NCBI RefSeq assembly: GCF_009189165.1
Contig: NZ_CP045118.1
Span: 1,922,001-1,986,000, forward strand
Source of the DNA: Pseudomonas sp. SCB32
GTDB lineage: Bacteria; Pseudomonadota; Gammaproteobacteria; Pseudomonadales; Pseudomonadaceae
Direction: 5' to 3'
DNA length: 64,000 bases
Shown here: positions 17,573-26,369 of the stretch, piece after piece
Layout of the letters: each line of letters opens with the position of its first letter
Position numbering within the stretch: position 1 is the stretch's first letter
Translations under genes and position numbers: made by a program
Notes under the pieces: model-generated
Seen by the model: only the letters and a program-made list of their open reading frames with translations
What the model was told of the DNA's origin: nothing
Databases searched by the model: none

Positions 17573-18358
17573 ATGGATCTCGTCAACGAATCCGCGGGTG
17601 ACTTCGAGTCGACCCTGAAAAAACACGCGCGCGAATTGGTCGACTGCCTCGAACGCGGCGACGTCCAGACCGCCGTGCAGCTGATCTCCGAGCTCAACCA
17701 GGCGCGCGATCGCGGGCTCTACCAGGAAGTGGGCAAGCTCACCCGTGAGCTGCACAACGCCATCGTCAACTTCCAGATCGATCCCAATTCCCGCCACGCC
17801 GAGGAAATGTCGCAGATCGCCGACGCCACCGATCGTCTCTCCTACGTGGTGAAGATGACCGAGAAGGCGGCGAACCGCACCATGGACCTGGTGGAAGAGT
17901 GCACTCCGGTGGTCATGCACATCGAGACCCAGGCCAAGGAACTGCAGGAAGACTGGGGACGCTTCATGCGCCGCGAGCTGGGCCCCGACGCCTTCCGTGA
18001 GCTGGCCAAGCGCGTCGAGCAGTTCCTCTACATCAGCGCCCAGGACAGCCGGAAGCTTTCCGCGCACCTCAACGACATCCTCCTGGCGCAGGACTTCCAG
18101 GACCTCACCGGACAGGTGATCAAGCGCGTCACCAAACTGGTCACCGAGGTCGAGTCGAACCTGGTCAAGCTGGTCTGGATGGCCGGCCAGGTGGACCGTT
18201 ACGCGGGCATCGAGCACGACTACGACGGCATGCGCGACGCCGTCGAAAAAGAAAGATCGTCCAAGGGTGAAGGTCCGCAGATTGCTGCCGATACAAGAAA
18301 AGACGTCGTATCCGGTCAGGACGATGTCGACGACCTGTTGTCCAGCCTTGGTTTTTAA
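17573..18358 (+). CDS. cheZ: CheY-P phosphatase CheZ
   Basis: A 261-residue, mostly helical protein. The motif AQDFQDLTGQVIKRV contains the glutamine that acts in CheY-P hydrolysis, and the C-terminal end DDVDDLLSSLGF is the conserved acidic CheY-binding peptide. It lies 19 bp after cheY and 31 bp before cheA. Confidence 0.95.
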   Translation: MDLVNESAGDFESTLKKHARELVDCLERGDVQTAVQLISELNQARDRGLYQEVGKLTRELHNAIVNFQIDPNSRHAEEMSQIADATDRLSYVVKMTEKAANRTMDLVEECTPVVMHIETQAKELQEDWGRFMRRELGPDAFRELAKRVEQFLYISAQDSRKLSAHLNDILLAQDFQDLTGQVIKRVTKLVTEVESNLVKLVWMAGQVDRYAGIEHDYDGMRDAVEKERSSKGEGPQIAADTRKDVVSGQDDVDDLLSSLGF

Positions 18359-18389
18359 GCGTCCGCTGACGCTGTAGAGGGAGCACCGA

Positions 18390-20627
18390 ATGAGCTTCGA
18401 CGCCGATGACGAGATCCTCCAGGACTTCCTGGTGGAGGCCGGCGAGATCCTCGAGCAGCTGTCCGAACAACTGGTCGAGCTGGAAAGCCGACCCGATGAC
18501 ATGGACCTGCTCAATGCGATTTTCCGTGGGTTCCACACCGTCAAGGGCGGAGCGGGCTTCCTCCAGCTGAACGCGCTGGTGGAGTGCTGCCACATCGCCG
18601 AGAACGTGTTCGACATCCTGCGCAAGGGCGAACGCCGCGTGGACGCCGAGCTCATGGACGTGGTCCTGCAGGCGCTGGATACCGTCAATGTGATGTTCCA
18701 GCAGGTGCGCGATGCGGAGGAGCCGACCCCGGCGACTCCCGAACTGCTGGCCGCGCTGTCGCGCCTCGCCGAGCCGGGCGGCAACGAACCGGTCGAAGCG
18801 CCGGTGATTGCCGAGCCCGAGCCCGCAGCGGAGGCTCCCGCGACCTACGGTGACATCACCGACGCTGAATTCGAGCAACTGATGGATGCCCTGGAGCCCG
18901 CCGCCGACGCTCCGGCTGCAGCGGTCGGCAACGGTGGCGACGACATCACCGATGACGAGTTCGAGGCGCTGCTCGACCAGTTGCACGGCAAGGGCCAGTT
19001 CGGTGGCACCCAGTCGCCGGCCAGCGTAGCTCCCGTCGTGAGCGAAGCGGCCCCGGCCGCCAGCGGTGGCGACGACATCACCGACGACGAGTTCGAAGCG
19101 CTGCTCGACCAGCTGCATGGCAAGGGCCAGTTCACCGGCGCCAAGGACGAGCCGTCTGCTGCTCCCACCGAGAGTGCTGCTGCGGCCGAGAAAGCCGAGC
19201 CCAGCGAGAAAGCCGCCGAGGCGACCGCTGGCGACGACAACATCACCGACGACGAATTCGAGAAGCTGCTCGACGAGCTGCACGGCAAGGGACAGTTCAC
19301 CGGCGCGAAGGAAGAACCGCTCGCCGCCGCCAAGCCCGCCGCCAAACCGGCCGCCGCGCCGCAACCGGCCAAGCCCGCTGCCGTCCCGGCGCCAGCAAAG
19401 GCAGCCGCCAAGCCCGCAGAGGCGCCGCGTGCCGCTGCCGCCGAGAAGCCGGCGAGCGAGGCGGAAACCACGGTGCGCGTGGACACCGCGCGCCTCGACG
19501 AAATCATGAACATGGTCGGCGAACTGGTGCTGGTGCGTAACCGCCTGGTGCGCCTGGGCGCCAACAGCGGCGACGAGGCCATGGCCAAGGCCGTGTCGAA
19601 CCTCGACGTGGTCACCGCGGACCTGCAGTCGGCGGTCATGAAAACCCGCATGCAGCCGATCAAGAAAGTCTTCGGCCGCTTCCCGCGTCAGGTGCGCGAT
19701 CTCGCGCGCAATCTGAAGAAAGAGATCAACCTTGAGCTGATCGGCGAAGAGACCGACCTCGACAAGAACCTGGTCGAGGCCCTGGCCGACCCGCTGGTGC
19801 ACCTGGTGCGCAACGCGGTGGACCACGGCATCGAAGGCCCGGACGAGCGCGAGGCCGCCGGCAAGGCGCGTTCCGGCCGGGTGGTGCTGTCCGCCGAACA
19901 GGAAGGCGACCACATCCTGCTGTCGATCTCCGATGACGGCAAGGGCATGGACCCGGACGTGCTGCGCGCCAAGGCCGTGGAGAAGGGCCTGCTGGACAAG
20001 GACGCCGCCGATCGCCTGTCCGAGTCCGAGTGCTACAACCTGATCTTCGCCCCGGGCTTCTCGACCAAGACCGAGATTTCCGACGTCTCCGGCCGCGGTG
20101 TCGGCATGGACGTGGTGAAGACCAAGATTTCGCAGCTCAACGGCATCATCAACATCTACTCCACCAAGGGCCAGGGCTCGAAGATCGTCATCAAGGTCCC
20201 GCTGACCCTGGCGATCATGCCGACCCTGATGGTGATGCTGGGCAACCAGGCCTTCGCCTTCCCGCTGGTGAACGTCAACGAGATCTTCCACCTCGACCTG
20301 TCGAACACCAATGTGGTCGACGGCCAGGAAGTGGTGATCGTCCGCGACAAGGCGCTGCCGCTGTTCTACCTCAAGCGCTGGCTGGTGCCGGGCGCCGAGT
20401 ATGAAGAGCAGGGCGAGGGCCACGTGGTGATCCTCTCCGTGGGCACCCAGCGCATCGGCTTCGTGGTCGACCAGTTGGTGGGCCAGGAAGAGGTGGTGAT
20501 CAAGCCGCTGGGCAAGATGCTGCAGGGCACGCCAGGCATGGCCGGAGCGACCATCACCGGTGACGGGCGGATCGCCCTGATCCTCGATGTGCCGAGCATG
20601 CTCAAGCGTTACGCGCGGCGTATCTGA
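18390..20627 (+). CDS. cheA: Chemotaxis histidine kinase CheA
   Basis: A 745-residue kinase. The P1 Hpt domain has phospho-acceptor His49 in [13 protein letters not shown]. Residues about 110-360 form a long Ala/Pro/Glu-rich linker where a P2 domain is expected; it contains four copies of an acidic motif (see the repeat entry). The dimerisation domain P3 begins at about 361 ([20 protein letters not shown]), the P4 ATPase carries [11 protein letters not shown] and ISDDGKGMD, and the CheW-like P5 ends the protein. CheA couples chemoreceptors to CheY and CheB. Confidence 0.95.
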   Translation: MSFDADDEILQDFLVEAGEILEQLSEQLVELESRPDDMDLLNAIFRGFHTVKGGAGFLQLNALVECCHIAENVFDILRKGERRVDAELMDVVLQALDTVNVMFQQVRDAEEPTPATPELLAALSRLAEPGGNEPVEAPVIAEPEPAAEAPATYGDITDAEFEQLMDALEPAADAPAAAVGNGGDDITDDEFEALLDQLHGKGQFGGTQSPASVAPVVSEAAPAASGGDDITDDEFEALLDQLHGKGQFTGAKDEPSAAPTESAAAAEKAEPSEKAAEATAGDDNITDDEFEKLLDELHGKGQFTGAKEEPLAAAKPAAKPAAAPQPAKPAAVPAPAKAAAKPAEAPRAAAAEKPASEAETTVRVDTARLDEIMNMVGELVLVRNRLVRLGANSGDEAMAKAVSNLDVVTADLQSAVMKTRMQPIKKVFGRFPRQVRDLARNLKKEINLELIGEETDLDKNLVEALADPLVHLVRNAVDHGIEGPDEREAAGKARSGRVVLSAEQEGDHILLSISDDGKGMDPDVLRAKAVEKGLLDKDAADRLSESECYNLIFAPGFSTKTEISDVSGRGVGMDVVKTKISQLNGIINIYSTKGQGSKIVIKVPLTLAIMPTLMVMLGNQAFAFPLVNVNEIFHLDLSNTNVVDGQEVVIVRDKALPLFYLKRWLVPGAEYEEQGEGHVVILSVGTQRIGFVVDQLVGQEEVVIKPLGKMLQGTPGMAGATITGDGRIALILDVPSMLKRYARRI
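18849..19301 (+). repeat. Four-copy acidic motif repeat in the CheA linker
   Basis: Inside cheA, residues about 154-304 contain one degenerate and three strong copies of [36 protein letters not shown] (154-170), then copies at about 184-204, 228-248 and 283-303. They are spaced roughly 44-55 residues apart by Ala/Pro/Glu-rich spacers. The DNA of the last three copies is also clearly related, so they arose by internal duplication. They sit where P2 normally binds CheY and CheB. Confidence 0.9.
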
Positions 20628-20683
20628 TACTTCCGTGCGCGGGGACGCCCGCGCGCGTGGCAAGGCTTTATTCAGGAGTGTCT

Positions 20684-21793
20684 ATGGCTGTCAAAGTCCT
20701 GGTGGTGGACGATTCGGGATTCTTCCGCCGCCGTGTCTCGGAGATTCTCTCCGCCGATCCGCAGATCCAGGTGGTCGGCACGGCGACCAACGGCCGCGAG
20801 GCGATCGACCAGGCGCTGGCGCTCAAGCCCGACGTGATCACCATGGACTACGAGATGCCGCTGATGGACGGCATCACTGCCGTGCGGACCATCATGCAGC
20901 GTTGTCCGACCCCGGTCCTGATGTTCTCCTCGCTGACCCACGAAGGCGCGCGGGTGACCCTGGACGCGCTGGACGCTGGCGCGGTGGACTACCTGCCGAA
21001 GAACTTCGAGGATATCTCGCGCCATCCGGACAAGGTGCGCCAGCTGTTGTGCGAGAAGGTCCACACCATCGCCAAGAGCAACCGCCGCTTCGCCGCCTAC
21101 ACCAGCTATTCCAGCAGTGCCCCGGCTGTCGCTCCGGCGCCGGCCGGCAGTGCTGCGCGCCATGCGGCACCCGCGAGCCCCAGTGGCCATGCCGCGCCCG
21201 CGGCGGCGACCTCCGCTGCCCCAAAGCGTAAGCCCTACCGGCTGGTGGCCATCGGTACTTCCACCGGTGGGCCGGTGGCGCTGCAGCGGGTCCTGACCCA
21301 GCTGCCTGCCAACTTCCCCGCGCCGCTGGTGCTGATCCAGCACATGCCGGCGGCGTTCACCAAGGCCTTCGCCGAGCGCCTGGACAAGCTGTGCAGGATC
21401 ACCGTCAAGGAAGCCGAAGACGGCGACCTGCTGCGCCCGGGCGTGGCCCTGCTGGCGCCGGGCGGCAAGCAGATGATGATCGATGGCCGTGGCGCCGTGC
21501 GCATCCTGCCCGGCGATGAGCGACTGAACTACAAGCCCTGCGTCGACGTGACCTTTGGTTCCGCGTCCAAGGCCTACGGTGACAAGGTGCTGGCGGTGGT
21601 CCTCACCGGCATGGGCGCCGACGGCCGCGAAGGCGCGCGCATGCTCAAGCAGGGCGGTAGCCAGGTGTGGGCGCAGGATGAAGCCAGCTGCGTGATCTAC
21701 GGCATGCCCATGGCGATCGCCAAGGCGGGCCTGGCCGATGCGGTGTACAGCCTGGACGACATCGGCCGTCACCTCACCGAGGCCTGCGGCTGA
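20684..21793 (+). CDS. cheB: Protein-glutamate methylesterase/deamidase CheB
   Basis: A 369-residue protein: a receiver domain (DD at 9-10, phospho-acceptor Asp55 in [13 protein letters not shown]), an Ala/Pro-rich linker (about 145-185) and a methylesterase domain with the Ser-His-Asp triad in [17 protein letters not shown] and LTGMGADG. It demethylates receptors during adaptation. The ATG at 20684 has CAGGAG six bases upstream. The stop overlaps the motC ATG (TGATG). Confidence 0.95.
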   Translation: MAVKVLVVDDSGFFRRRVSEILSADPQIQVVGTATNGREAIDQALALKPDVITMDYEMPLMDGITAVRTIMQRCPTPVLMFSSLTHEGARVTLDALDAGAVDYLPKNFEDISRHPDKVRQLLCEKVHTIAKSNRRFAAYTSYSSSAPAVAPAPAGSAARHAAPASPSGHAAPAAATSAAPKRKPYRLVAIGTSTGGPVALQRVLTQLPANFPAPLVLIQHMPAAFTKAFAERLDKLCRITVKEAEDGDLLRPGVALLAPGGKQMMIDGRGAVRILPGDERLNYKPCVDVTFGSASKAYGDKVLAVVLTGMGADGREGARMLKQGGSQVWAQDEASCVIYGMPMAIAKAGLADAVYSLDDIGRHLTEACG

Positions 21794-22533
21794 TGGATGT
21801 GCTCAGCCTGGTCGGCCTGATCCTCGCGCTGGTTGCCATCATTGGTGGCAACTTCCTCGAGGGCGGGCACGTCGGCGCGCTGGCCAATGGCCCGGCCGCG
21901 CTGATCGTGGTCGGCGGCACCCTGGCCGCGGCGTTGCTGCAGACGCCGGTGGCGGTGCTCAAGCGATCGATGCAGATGCTGCGCTGGATCATGCTGCCGC
22001 CCAAGGTGGACCTGGTCGGCGGCATTGGCCACGTGGTCGGCTGGAGCATGACTGCGCGCAAGGAAGGCCTGCTGGGCCTGGAAAGCGTCGCTGACGCCGA
22101 GCGCGATCCCTATGCGCGCAAGGGCCTGCAATTGCTGGTGGACGGCGCCGAGCCGGAAGCCATCCGCAGCATCCTCGAAGTCGACCTGTACAACCAGGAA
22201 ACCCGCGACCTGGCGGCGGCCAAGGTGTTCGAAGCCATGGGGGGCTACTCGCCGACCATCGGTATCATCGGCGCCGTGATGGGCCTGATCCACGTGATGG
22301 GCAATCTTGCCGATCCCAGCCAGCTGGGTAGCGGCATCGCCGTCGCCTTCGTCGCTACCATCTATGGCGTGGGCCTGGCCAACCTGCTGCTGTTGCCGGT
22401 GGGCAACAAGCTGAAAAGCATCGTGCATCGCCAGTCCTGCTACCGCGAGATGCTGATGGAGGGCCTGCTGTCCATCGCCGAGGGCGAGAACCCGCGCTCC
22501 ATCGAACTGAAGCTGCAAGGCTTCGTCGGCTGA
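21793..22533 (+). CDS. motC: Flagellar stator protein MotC (MotA family)
   Basis: A 246-residue MotA/TolQ/ExbB-family protein with four transmembrane helices (about 1-22, 33-50, 148-170, 180-203). Conserved segments are GGYSPTIGIIGAVMGLIHVM and GIAVAFVATIYGVGLANL. MotCD is the second proton stator of Pseudomonas, needed for swarming and motility at high viscosity. It overlaps cheB and precedes motD by 11 bp. Confidence 0.94.
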   Translation: MDVLSLVGLILALVAIIGGNFLEGGHVGALANGPAALIVVGGTLAAALLQTPVAVLKRSMQMLRWIMLPPKVDLVGGIGHVVGWSMTARKEGLLGLESVADAERDPYARKGLQLLVDGAEPEAIRSILEVDLYNQETRDLAAAKVFEAMGGYSPTIGIIGAVMGLIHVMGNLADPSQLGSGIAVAFVATIYGVGLANLLLLPVGNKLKSIVHRQSCYREMLMEGLLSIAEGENPRSIELKLQGFVG

Positions 22534-22544
22534 GGAGAACGCGA

Positions 22545-23429
22545 ATGCCTCGCCGCAGACGTCACGAGGAACACGAGAATCACGAACGCTGGCTGGTGTC
22601 CTACGCGGACTTCATCACCCTGCTGTTCGCCTTTTTCGTGGTGATGTACTCGATCTCCTCGATCAACCAGGGCAAGTACAAGATCCTTTCGGAAACCCTG
22701 ACCGGCGTGTTCAACCAGCCGGACCGCGCGGTGCGGCCGATCCCCATCGGCGAAGAGCGGCCGCGCACCCAGCAACCGGACCAGTCGCTGAACGAGCCGA
22801 TGGACGAGGGCCAGGCCCAGGGCAACCCGGATACCCTGGAGCAGATCGCCAGCAACATGCGCGAGGCGTTCGGCGAGCTGATCAAGAGCGATCAGGTGAG
22901 CGTGCGCGGCAACGAGTTCTGGATCGAGATCACCCTCAATTCCAGCCTGCTGTTCCCCAGCGGCGATGCGATTCCCAACGACACCGCCTTCACCATCATC
23001 GAGAAGGTCGCCAGGATTCTGGCGCCTTATCGCAACCCGGTGCACGTCGAGGGCTTCACCGACAACGTGCCGATCCATAATTCGCAGTACCCGACCAACT
23101 GGGAGCTGTCGGCGGCCCGCGCCGCGAGCATCGTCCGCATGCTCGCCCAGGACGGGCTGGATGCCGGCCGGTTGGCGGCGGTGGGCTATGGTGAATTCCA
23201 ACCGGTAGCGGACAATGCGACGGCGGAAGGCCGCGCCCGCAACCGCCGGGTGGTGCTGGTGATCTCCCGCAACCTGGAAGTGCGTCGCGCCGTCAGCGGC
23301 GTGGGCAGCGGCAAGGCGCAGCCGGACCCGGCGTTGCGACATGCTGGCACGCAACCTGCACCAGTGGTTGCCAGCGAGGCGCCCGGCGGTGGCGCCGTCA
23401 AATCTTCGTCATCGACGGCAGGGGAGTGA
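22545..23429 (+). CDS. motD: Flagellar stator protein MotD (MotB family)
   Basis: A 294-residue MotB-type protein: short basic N-terminus, one transmembrane helix with the proton-carrying Asp in SYADFITLLFAFFVVMYS, a periplasmic linker, and an OmpA-like peptidoglycan-binding domain (about 125-245; VEGFTDNVPI, NWELSAARAASIVRML, NRRVVLVI). The C-terminal 45 residues are low-complexity. It forms the MotCD stator. Confidence 0.94.
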   Translation: MPRRRRHEEHENHERWLVSYADFITLLFAFFVVMYSISSINQGKYKILSETLTGVFNQPDRAVRPIPIGEERPRTQQPDQSLNEPMDEGQAQGNPDTLEQIASNMREAFGELIKSDQVSVRGNEFWIEITLNSSLLFPSGDAIPNDTAFTIIEKVARILAPYRNPVHVEGFTDNVPIHNSQYPTNWELSAARAASIVRMLAQDGLDAGRLAAVGYGEFQPVADNATAEGRARNRRVVLVISRNLEVRRAVSGVGSGKAQPDPALRHAGTQPAPVVASEAPGGGAVKSSSSTAGE

Positions 23430-23478
23430 GCAGCATGATGACCCTGAACCGATCCTGTGCCAGCGGGGAGCCAGCACT

Positions 23479-24270
23479 ATGAAAGTCTGGGCGGTAGCCA
23501 ACCAGAAAGGTGGCGTCGGCAAGACCACATCCTCCATCGCCCTCGCGGGTCTGTTGGCCGACGCCGGCAAGCGCGTGCTGATCGTCGACCTCGACCCGCA
23601 CGGCTCGATGACCAGTTATTTCGGCCACGATCCGGACACCCTGGAACACAGCGTGTTCGACCTGTTCCTGCACCAGGGCAACGTGCCCGAGGGCTTGCCG
23701 GAATCGCTGCTGCTGCCCACCAGCCACGAGAACGTGCGCCTGTTGCCGTCGAGCACCGCGCTGGCCACCCTGGAGCGCCAATCGCCCGGGCAGAACGGCC
23801 TGGGCCTGGTGATCGCCAAGAGCCTGGCGCAGCTGTGGAACCAGTTCGACCACGCGATCATCGACAGCCCGCCGCTGCTGGGCGTGCTGATGGTCAACGC
23901 AATGGCGGCCAGTCAGCACCTGGTGATCCCTGTGCAGACCGAATTCCTCGCCCTGAAGGGCCTGGAGCGCATGGTCAACACCCTGAAGATGGTCAACCGC
24001 TCGCGCAAGCAGGCGTTGCCCTTCACCATCGTACCGACCCTGTTCGACCGCCGTACCCAGGCGTCCCTCGGCGCCCTGCGGGTGCTGCGCGATACCTATC
24101 CCGACACGCTCTGGCAGGCCTTCGTGCCGGTGGACACCAAGCTGCGCGATGCCAGCCGTCACGGCCTGGTGCCGTCGCGCAACGACGCCAACAGCCGTGG
24201 CGTGATTGCCTACCGCGCGCTGCTCAAGCATCTGCTGGCGCAGCTGCCGGCGGCGCAGCAGGTGGCCTGA
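23479..24270 (+). CDS. parC: ParA-family ATPase ParC, chemotaxis array positioning
   Basis: A 263-residue ParA/Soj-type ATPase: deviant Walker A in NQKGGVGKTTSS, Walker A' region VDLDPHGSMTSYF, and IIDSPPLLGVLMV. In Vibrio, ParC places chemosensory arrays at the cell pole with its partner ParP. The gene order motD-parC-parP-cheW is the same here, so the same role is inferred. The ATG at 23479 follows GGGGAG; a longer frame extends back into motD but lacks family similarity. Confidence 0.88.
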   Translation: MKVWAVANQKGGVGKTTSSIALAGLLADAGKRVLIVDLDPHGSMTSYFGHDPDTLEHSVFDLFLHQGNVPEGLPESLLLPTSHENVRLLPSSTALATLERQSPGQNGLGLVIAKSLAQLWNQFDHAIIDSPPLLGVLMVNAMAASQHLVIPVQTEFLALKGLERMVNTLKMVNRSRKQALPFTIVPTLFDRRTQASLGALRVLRDTYPDTLWQAFVPVDTKLRDASRHGLVPSRNDANSRGVIAYRALLKHLLAQLPAAQQVA

Positions 24271-24361
24271 GCATGGCGAGCATGAATTTCCGACGGGAGC
24301 GTTCAAGTCCCGTCACCCTGCTGCCGATAGGCTGGCATGTCCCTTTGCGCGGTCATCAACC

Positions 24362-25282
24362 ATGAGTCGTTCCGCTACCGCCACCCGTCCTCAGCTTGCG
24401 CTGCAGTCCTACCTGGACGCGCTGCTGCAGGATGCTTTCGAAGAGCTCGCCGTGGAGCCTGCGGCGGCGCCTGTTGTCATTGCGCCCGAAGCGCCGGCAC
24501 CGGTACCGGCACCGATGGCCCTGGTCCAGCCCGAGCCCGAGGCGCCGAGCGTCGTCGAGCCCCAGCCGAGCCTGGTGGAACCGCAACGCGACAGCGTCAG
24601 CCTGGACGAATTCGAAGCGGCGGTGTTCGAAGAGCAGGTGCGCGATGCTCGCCTGAGCTTCGCCCGCGAGCCTGTTGCCCGGCTTGTCGAGCCCGAGCCG
24701 GTGGTGGCGCCGCCCAGCGAGGATGAGCCGCCGGTACAGAGCGCGCAGGTCATCGAATTGCGCCAGCCGGGCAGCGCTGAGCTTCCGGCAGCGCCCCTGG
24801 CGCTGCTGGACGATGGCCGTCCGGTATGGGCCGCCGAGCCCTTCGAGTGCCTGCTGTTCGACGTTGCCGGGCTGACTCTGGCGGTACCGCTGGTCTGCCT
24901 GGGCTCGATCTACCCGCTGGCCGGCCATGATCTGACTCCGCTGTTCGGGCAGCCGGACTGGTTCCTCGGTATCCTGCCGGGGCAGACCGGCAACCTGAAG
25001 GTGCTGGACACCGCGCGCTGGGTGATGCCCGAGCGCTACCGCGACGACTATCGCGAAGGCTTGCAGTACGTGATTTCCGTGCAGGGCTACGAGTGGGGGC
25101 TGGCGGTGCACCAGGTCAGTCGCTCGATCCGCCTGGACCCGTCCGAGGTGAAGTGGCGCACCCAGCGCCAGCAGCGCCCCTGGCTGGCCGGCACGGTGAT
25201 CGAACAGATGTGCGCGTTGCTGGACGTCTCGGCCCTGGCCGAACTGATCGCCAGCGGCGCAACGCGGCGTCCTCAGCACTGA
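24362..25282 (+). CDS. parP: ParP, CheW-domain chemotaxis array adaptor
   Basis: A 306-residue protein. A short helix (QLALQSYLDALLQDAFEEL, about 9-27) is followed by a Pro/Glu/Ala-rich linker and a C-terminal CheW-like domain (about 155-300; FECLLFDVAGLTLAVPLVCL, DWFLGILPGQTGNLKVLDTA). ParP in Vibrio binds ParC and CheA and keeps the array intact at the pole. Position between parC and cheW and domain layout support this name. The ATG at 24362 was chosen because the upstream extension overlaps parC and is Arg-rich nonsense. Confidence 0.85.
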   Translation: MSRSATATRPQLALQSYLDALLQDAFEELAVEPAAAPVVIAPEAPAPVPAPMALVQPEPEAPSVVEPQPSLVEPQRDSVSLDEFEAAVFEEQVRDARLSFAREPVARLVEPEPVVAPPSEDEPPVQSAQVIELRQPGSAELPAAPLALLDDGRPVWAAEPFECLLFDVAGLTLAVPLVCLGSIYPLAGHDLTPLFGQPDWFLGILPGQTGNLKVLDTARWVMPERYRDDYREGLQYVISVQGYEWGLAVHQVSRSIRLDPSEVKWRTQRQQRPWLAGTVIEQMCALLDVSALAELIASGATRRPQH

Positions 25283-25358
25283 GTGCGCGCAGACTTATTG
25301 AATTTAATGAGAGCCACCATGCCGCCAGCGGCGTGGTTCGACGAAGAGGCGAGGGGAT

Positions 25359-25838
25359 ATGAAGAAAACGTCAGCGCAGGGTGCCGAAGATCCGATTCTG
25401 CAGTGGGTCACCTTCCGCCTGGACAACGAGACCTATGGCATCAACGTGATGCAGGTCCAGGAAGTGCTGCGCTACACCGAGATCGCGCCGGTGCCCGGTG
25501 CCCCGAGCTACGTGCTGGGCATCATCAACCTGCGCGGCAACGTGGTTACCGTGATCGACACCCGCCAGCGCTTCGGTCTGGACCCGGCGCCGGTTTCCGA
25601 CAACACCCGCATCGTCATCATCGAGGCGGACAAGCAGGTGGTGGGCATCCTGGTCGATAGCGTCGCCGAGGTGGTCTACCTGCGCCAGTCCGAGATCGAG
25701 ACCGCGCCGAACGTCGGCAACGAGGAATCGGCCAAGTTCATCCAGGGCGTCTGCAACAAGAACGGCGAGCTGCTGATCCTGGTCGAGCTGGACAAGATGA
25801 TGACCGAGGAAGAGTGGTCGGAGCTGGAGAGCATCTGA
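25359..25838 (+). CDS. cheW: Chemotaxis coupling protein CheW
   Basis: A 159-residue single CheW domain protein (QWVTFRLDNETYGINVMQVQ, IINLRGNVVTVIDTRQRFG). It links receptors to CheA. RBS AGGGG lies close to the ATG at 25359. A DUF2802 gene follows one base after the stop. Confidence 0.96.
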   Translation: MKKTSAQGAEDPILQWVTFRLDNETYGINVMQVQEVLRYTEIAPVPGAPSYVLGIINLRGNVVTVIDTRQRFGLDPAPVSDNTRIVIIEADKQVVGILVDSVAEVVYLRQSEIETAPNVGNEESAKFIQGVCNKNGELLILVELDKMMTEEEWSELESI

Positions 25839-25839
25839 C

Positions 25840-26250
25840 GTGCTGTTGATCGCACTGGTGATCCTCGCCGTGGCCTGTGTGGGCCTTGCGGGGACTTGCG
25901 TCTGGCTGGCGGGGCGTCAGCGCGCCCAGCAGGCGCAGGCGGTAGCGCAGGCCAAGCAGGTTGACGCGCTCGAACAGCGCCTGAGGGAGCTGGGCAAGCG
26001 CATCGAGTCGTACCAGCTGATCAATGTCCGCATGGGCGAGGAGCTGCGCGACCTGGGCAAGCAGCTCGCGCCGCTGCCCGAGCGCGTGACGCGCATGGAG
26101 CAGCGCGATCCCGCCACCTTGTCCTTCAGCCAGGCGGCACGCCTGGTTGGCATGGGCGCCTCGGCGTCCGACCTGACCCAGAGCTGCGGGTTGTCCCAGG
26201 CCGAGGCCGAACTGGTCGCGCGCATGCACCAGGGCAAGTCGCGCGAATAG
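25840..26250 (+). CDS. DUF2802 membrane-anchored coiled-coil protein
   Basis: A 136-residue protein starting with GTG one base after cheW. It has one N-terminal transmembrane helix (about 2-25), a long predicted coiled coil (about 28-88, rich in Gln/Glu/Arg) and a C-terminal domain with a helix-turn-helix-like repeat (ARLVGMGASASDLTQSCGLS, QAEAELVARMH). This is the DUF2802 family, which in Pseudomonas regularly follows cheW. Function is unknown; the position suggests a role with the chemotaxis array or motor. Confidence 0.88.
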   Translation: MLLIALVILAVACVGLAGTCVWLAGRQRAQQAQAVAQAKQVDALEQRLRELGKRIESYQLINVRMGEELRDLGKQLAPLPERVTRMEQRDPATLSFSQAARLVGMGASASDLTQSCGLSQAEAELVARMHQGKSRE

Positions 26251-26369
26251 ATTGCTGTGGGCCGCCAGCGATCGTACGGCTCATGCCGCCGTTGCGCGTT
26301 CGACTGGCGGCACGACAACATGGTTCATCTGCTCGCAAGTGCAGAAAAAGGGGCCTTGGCCTCAGGCGG

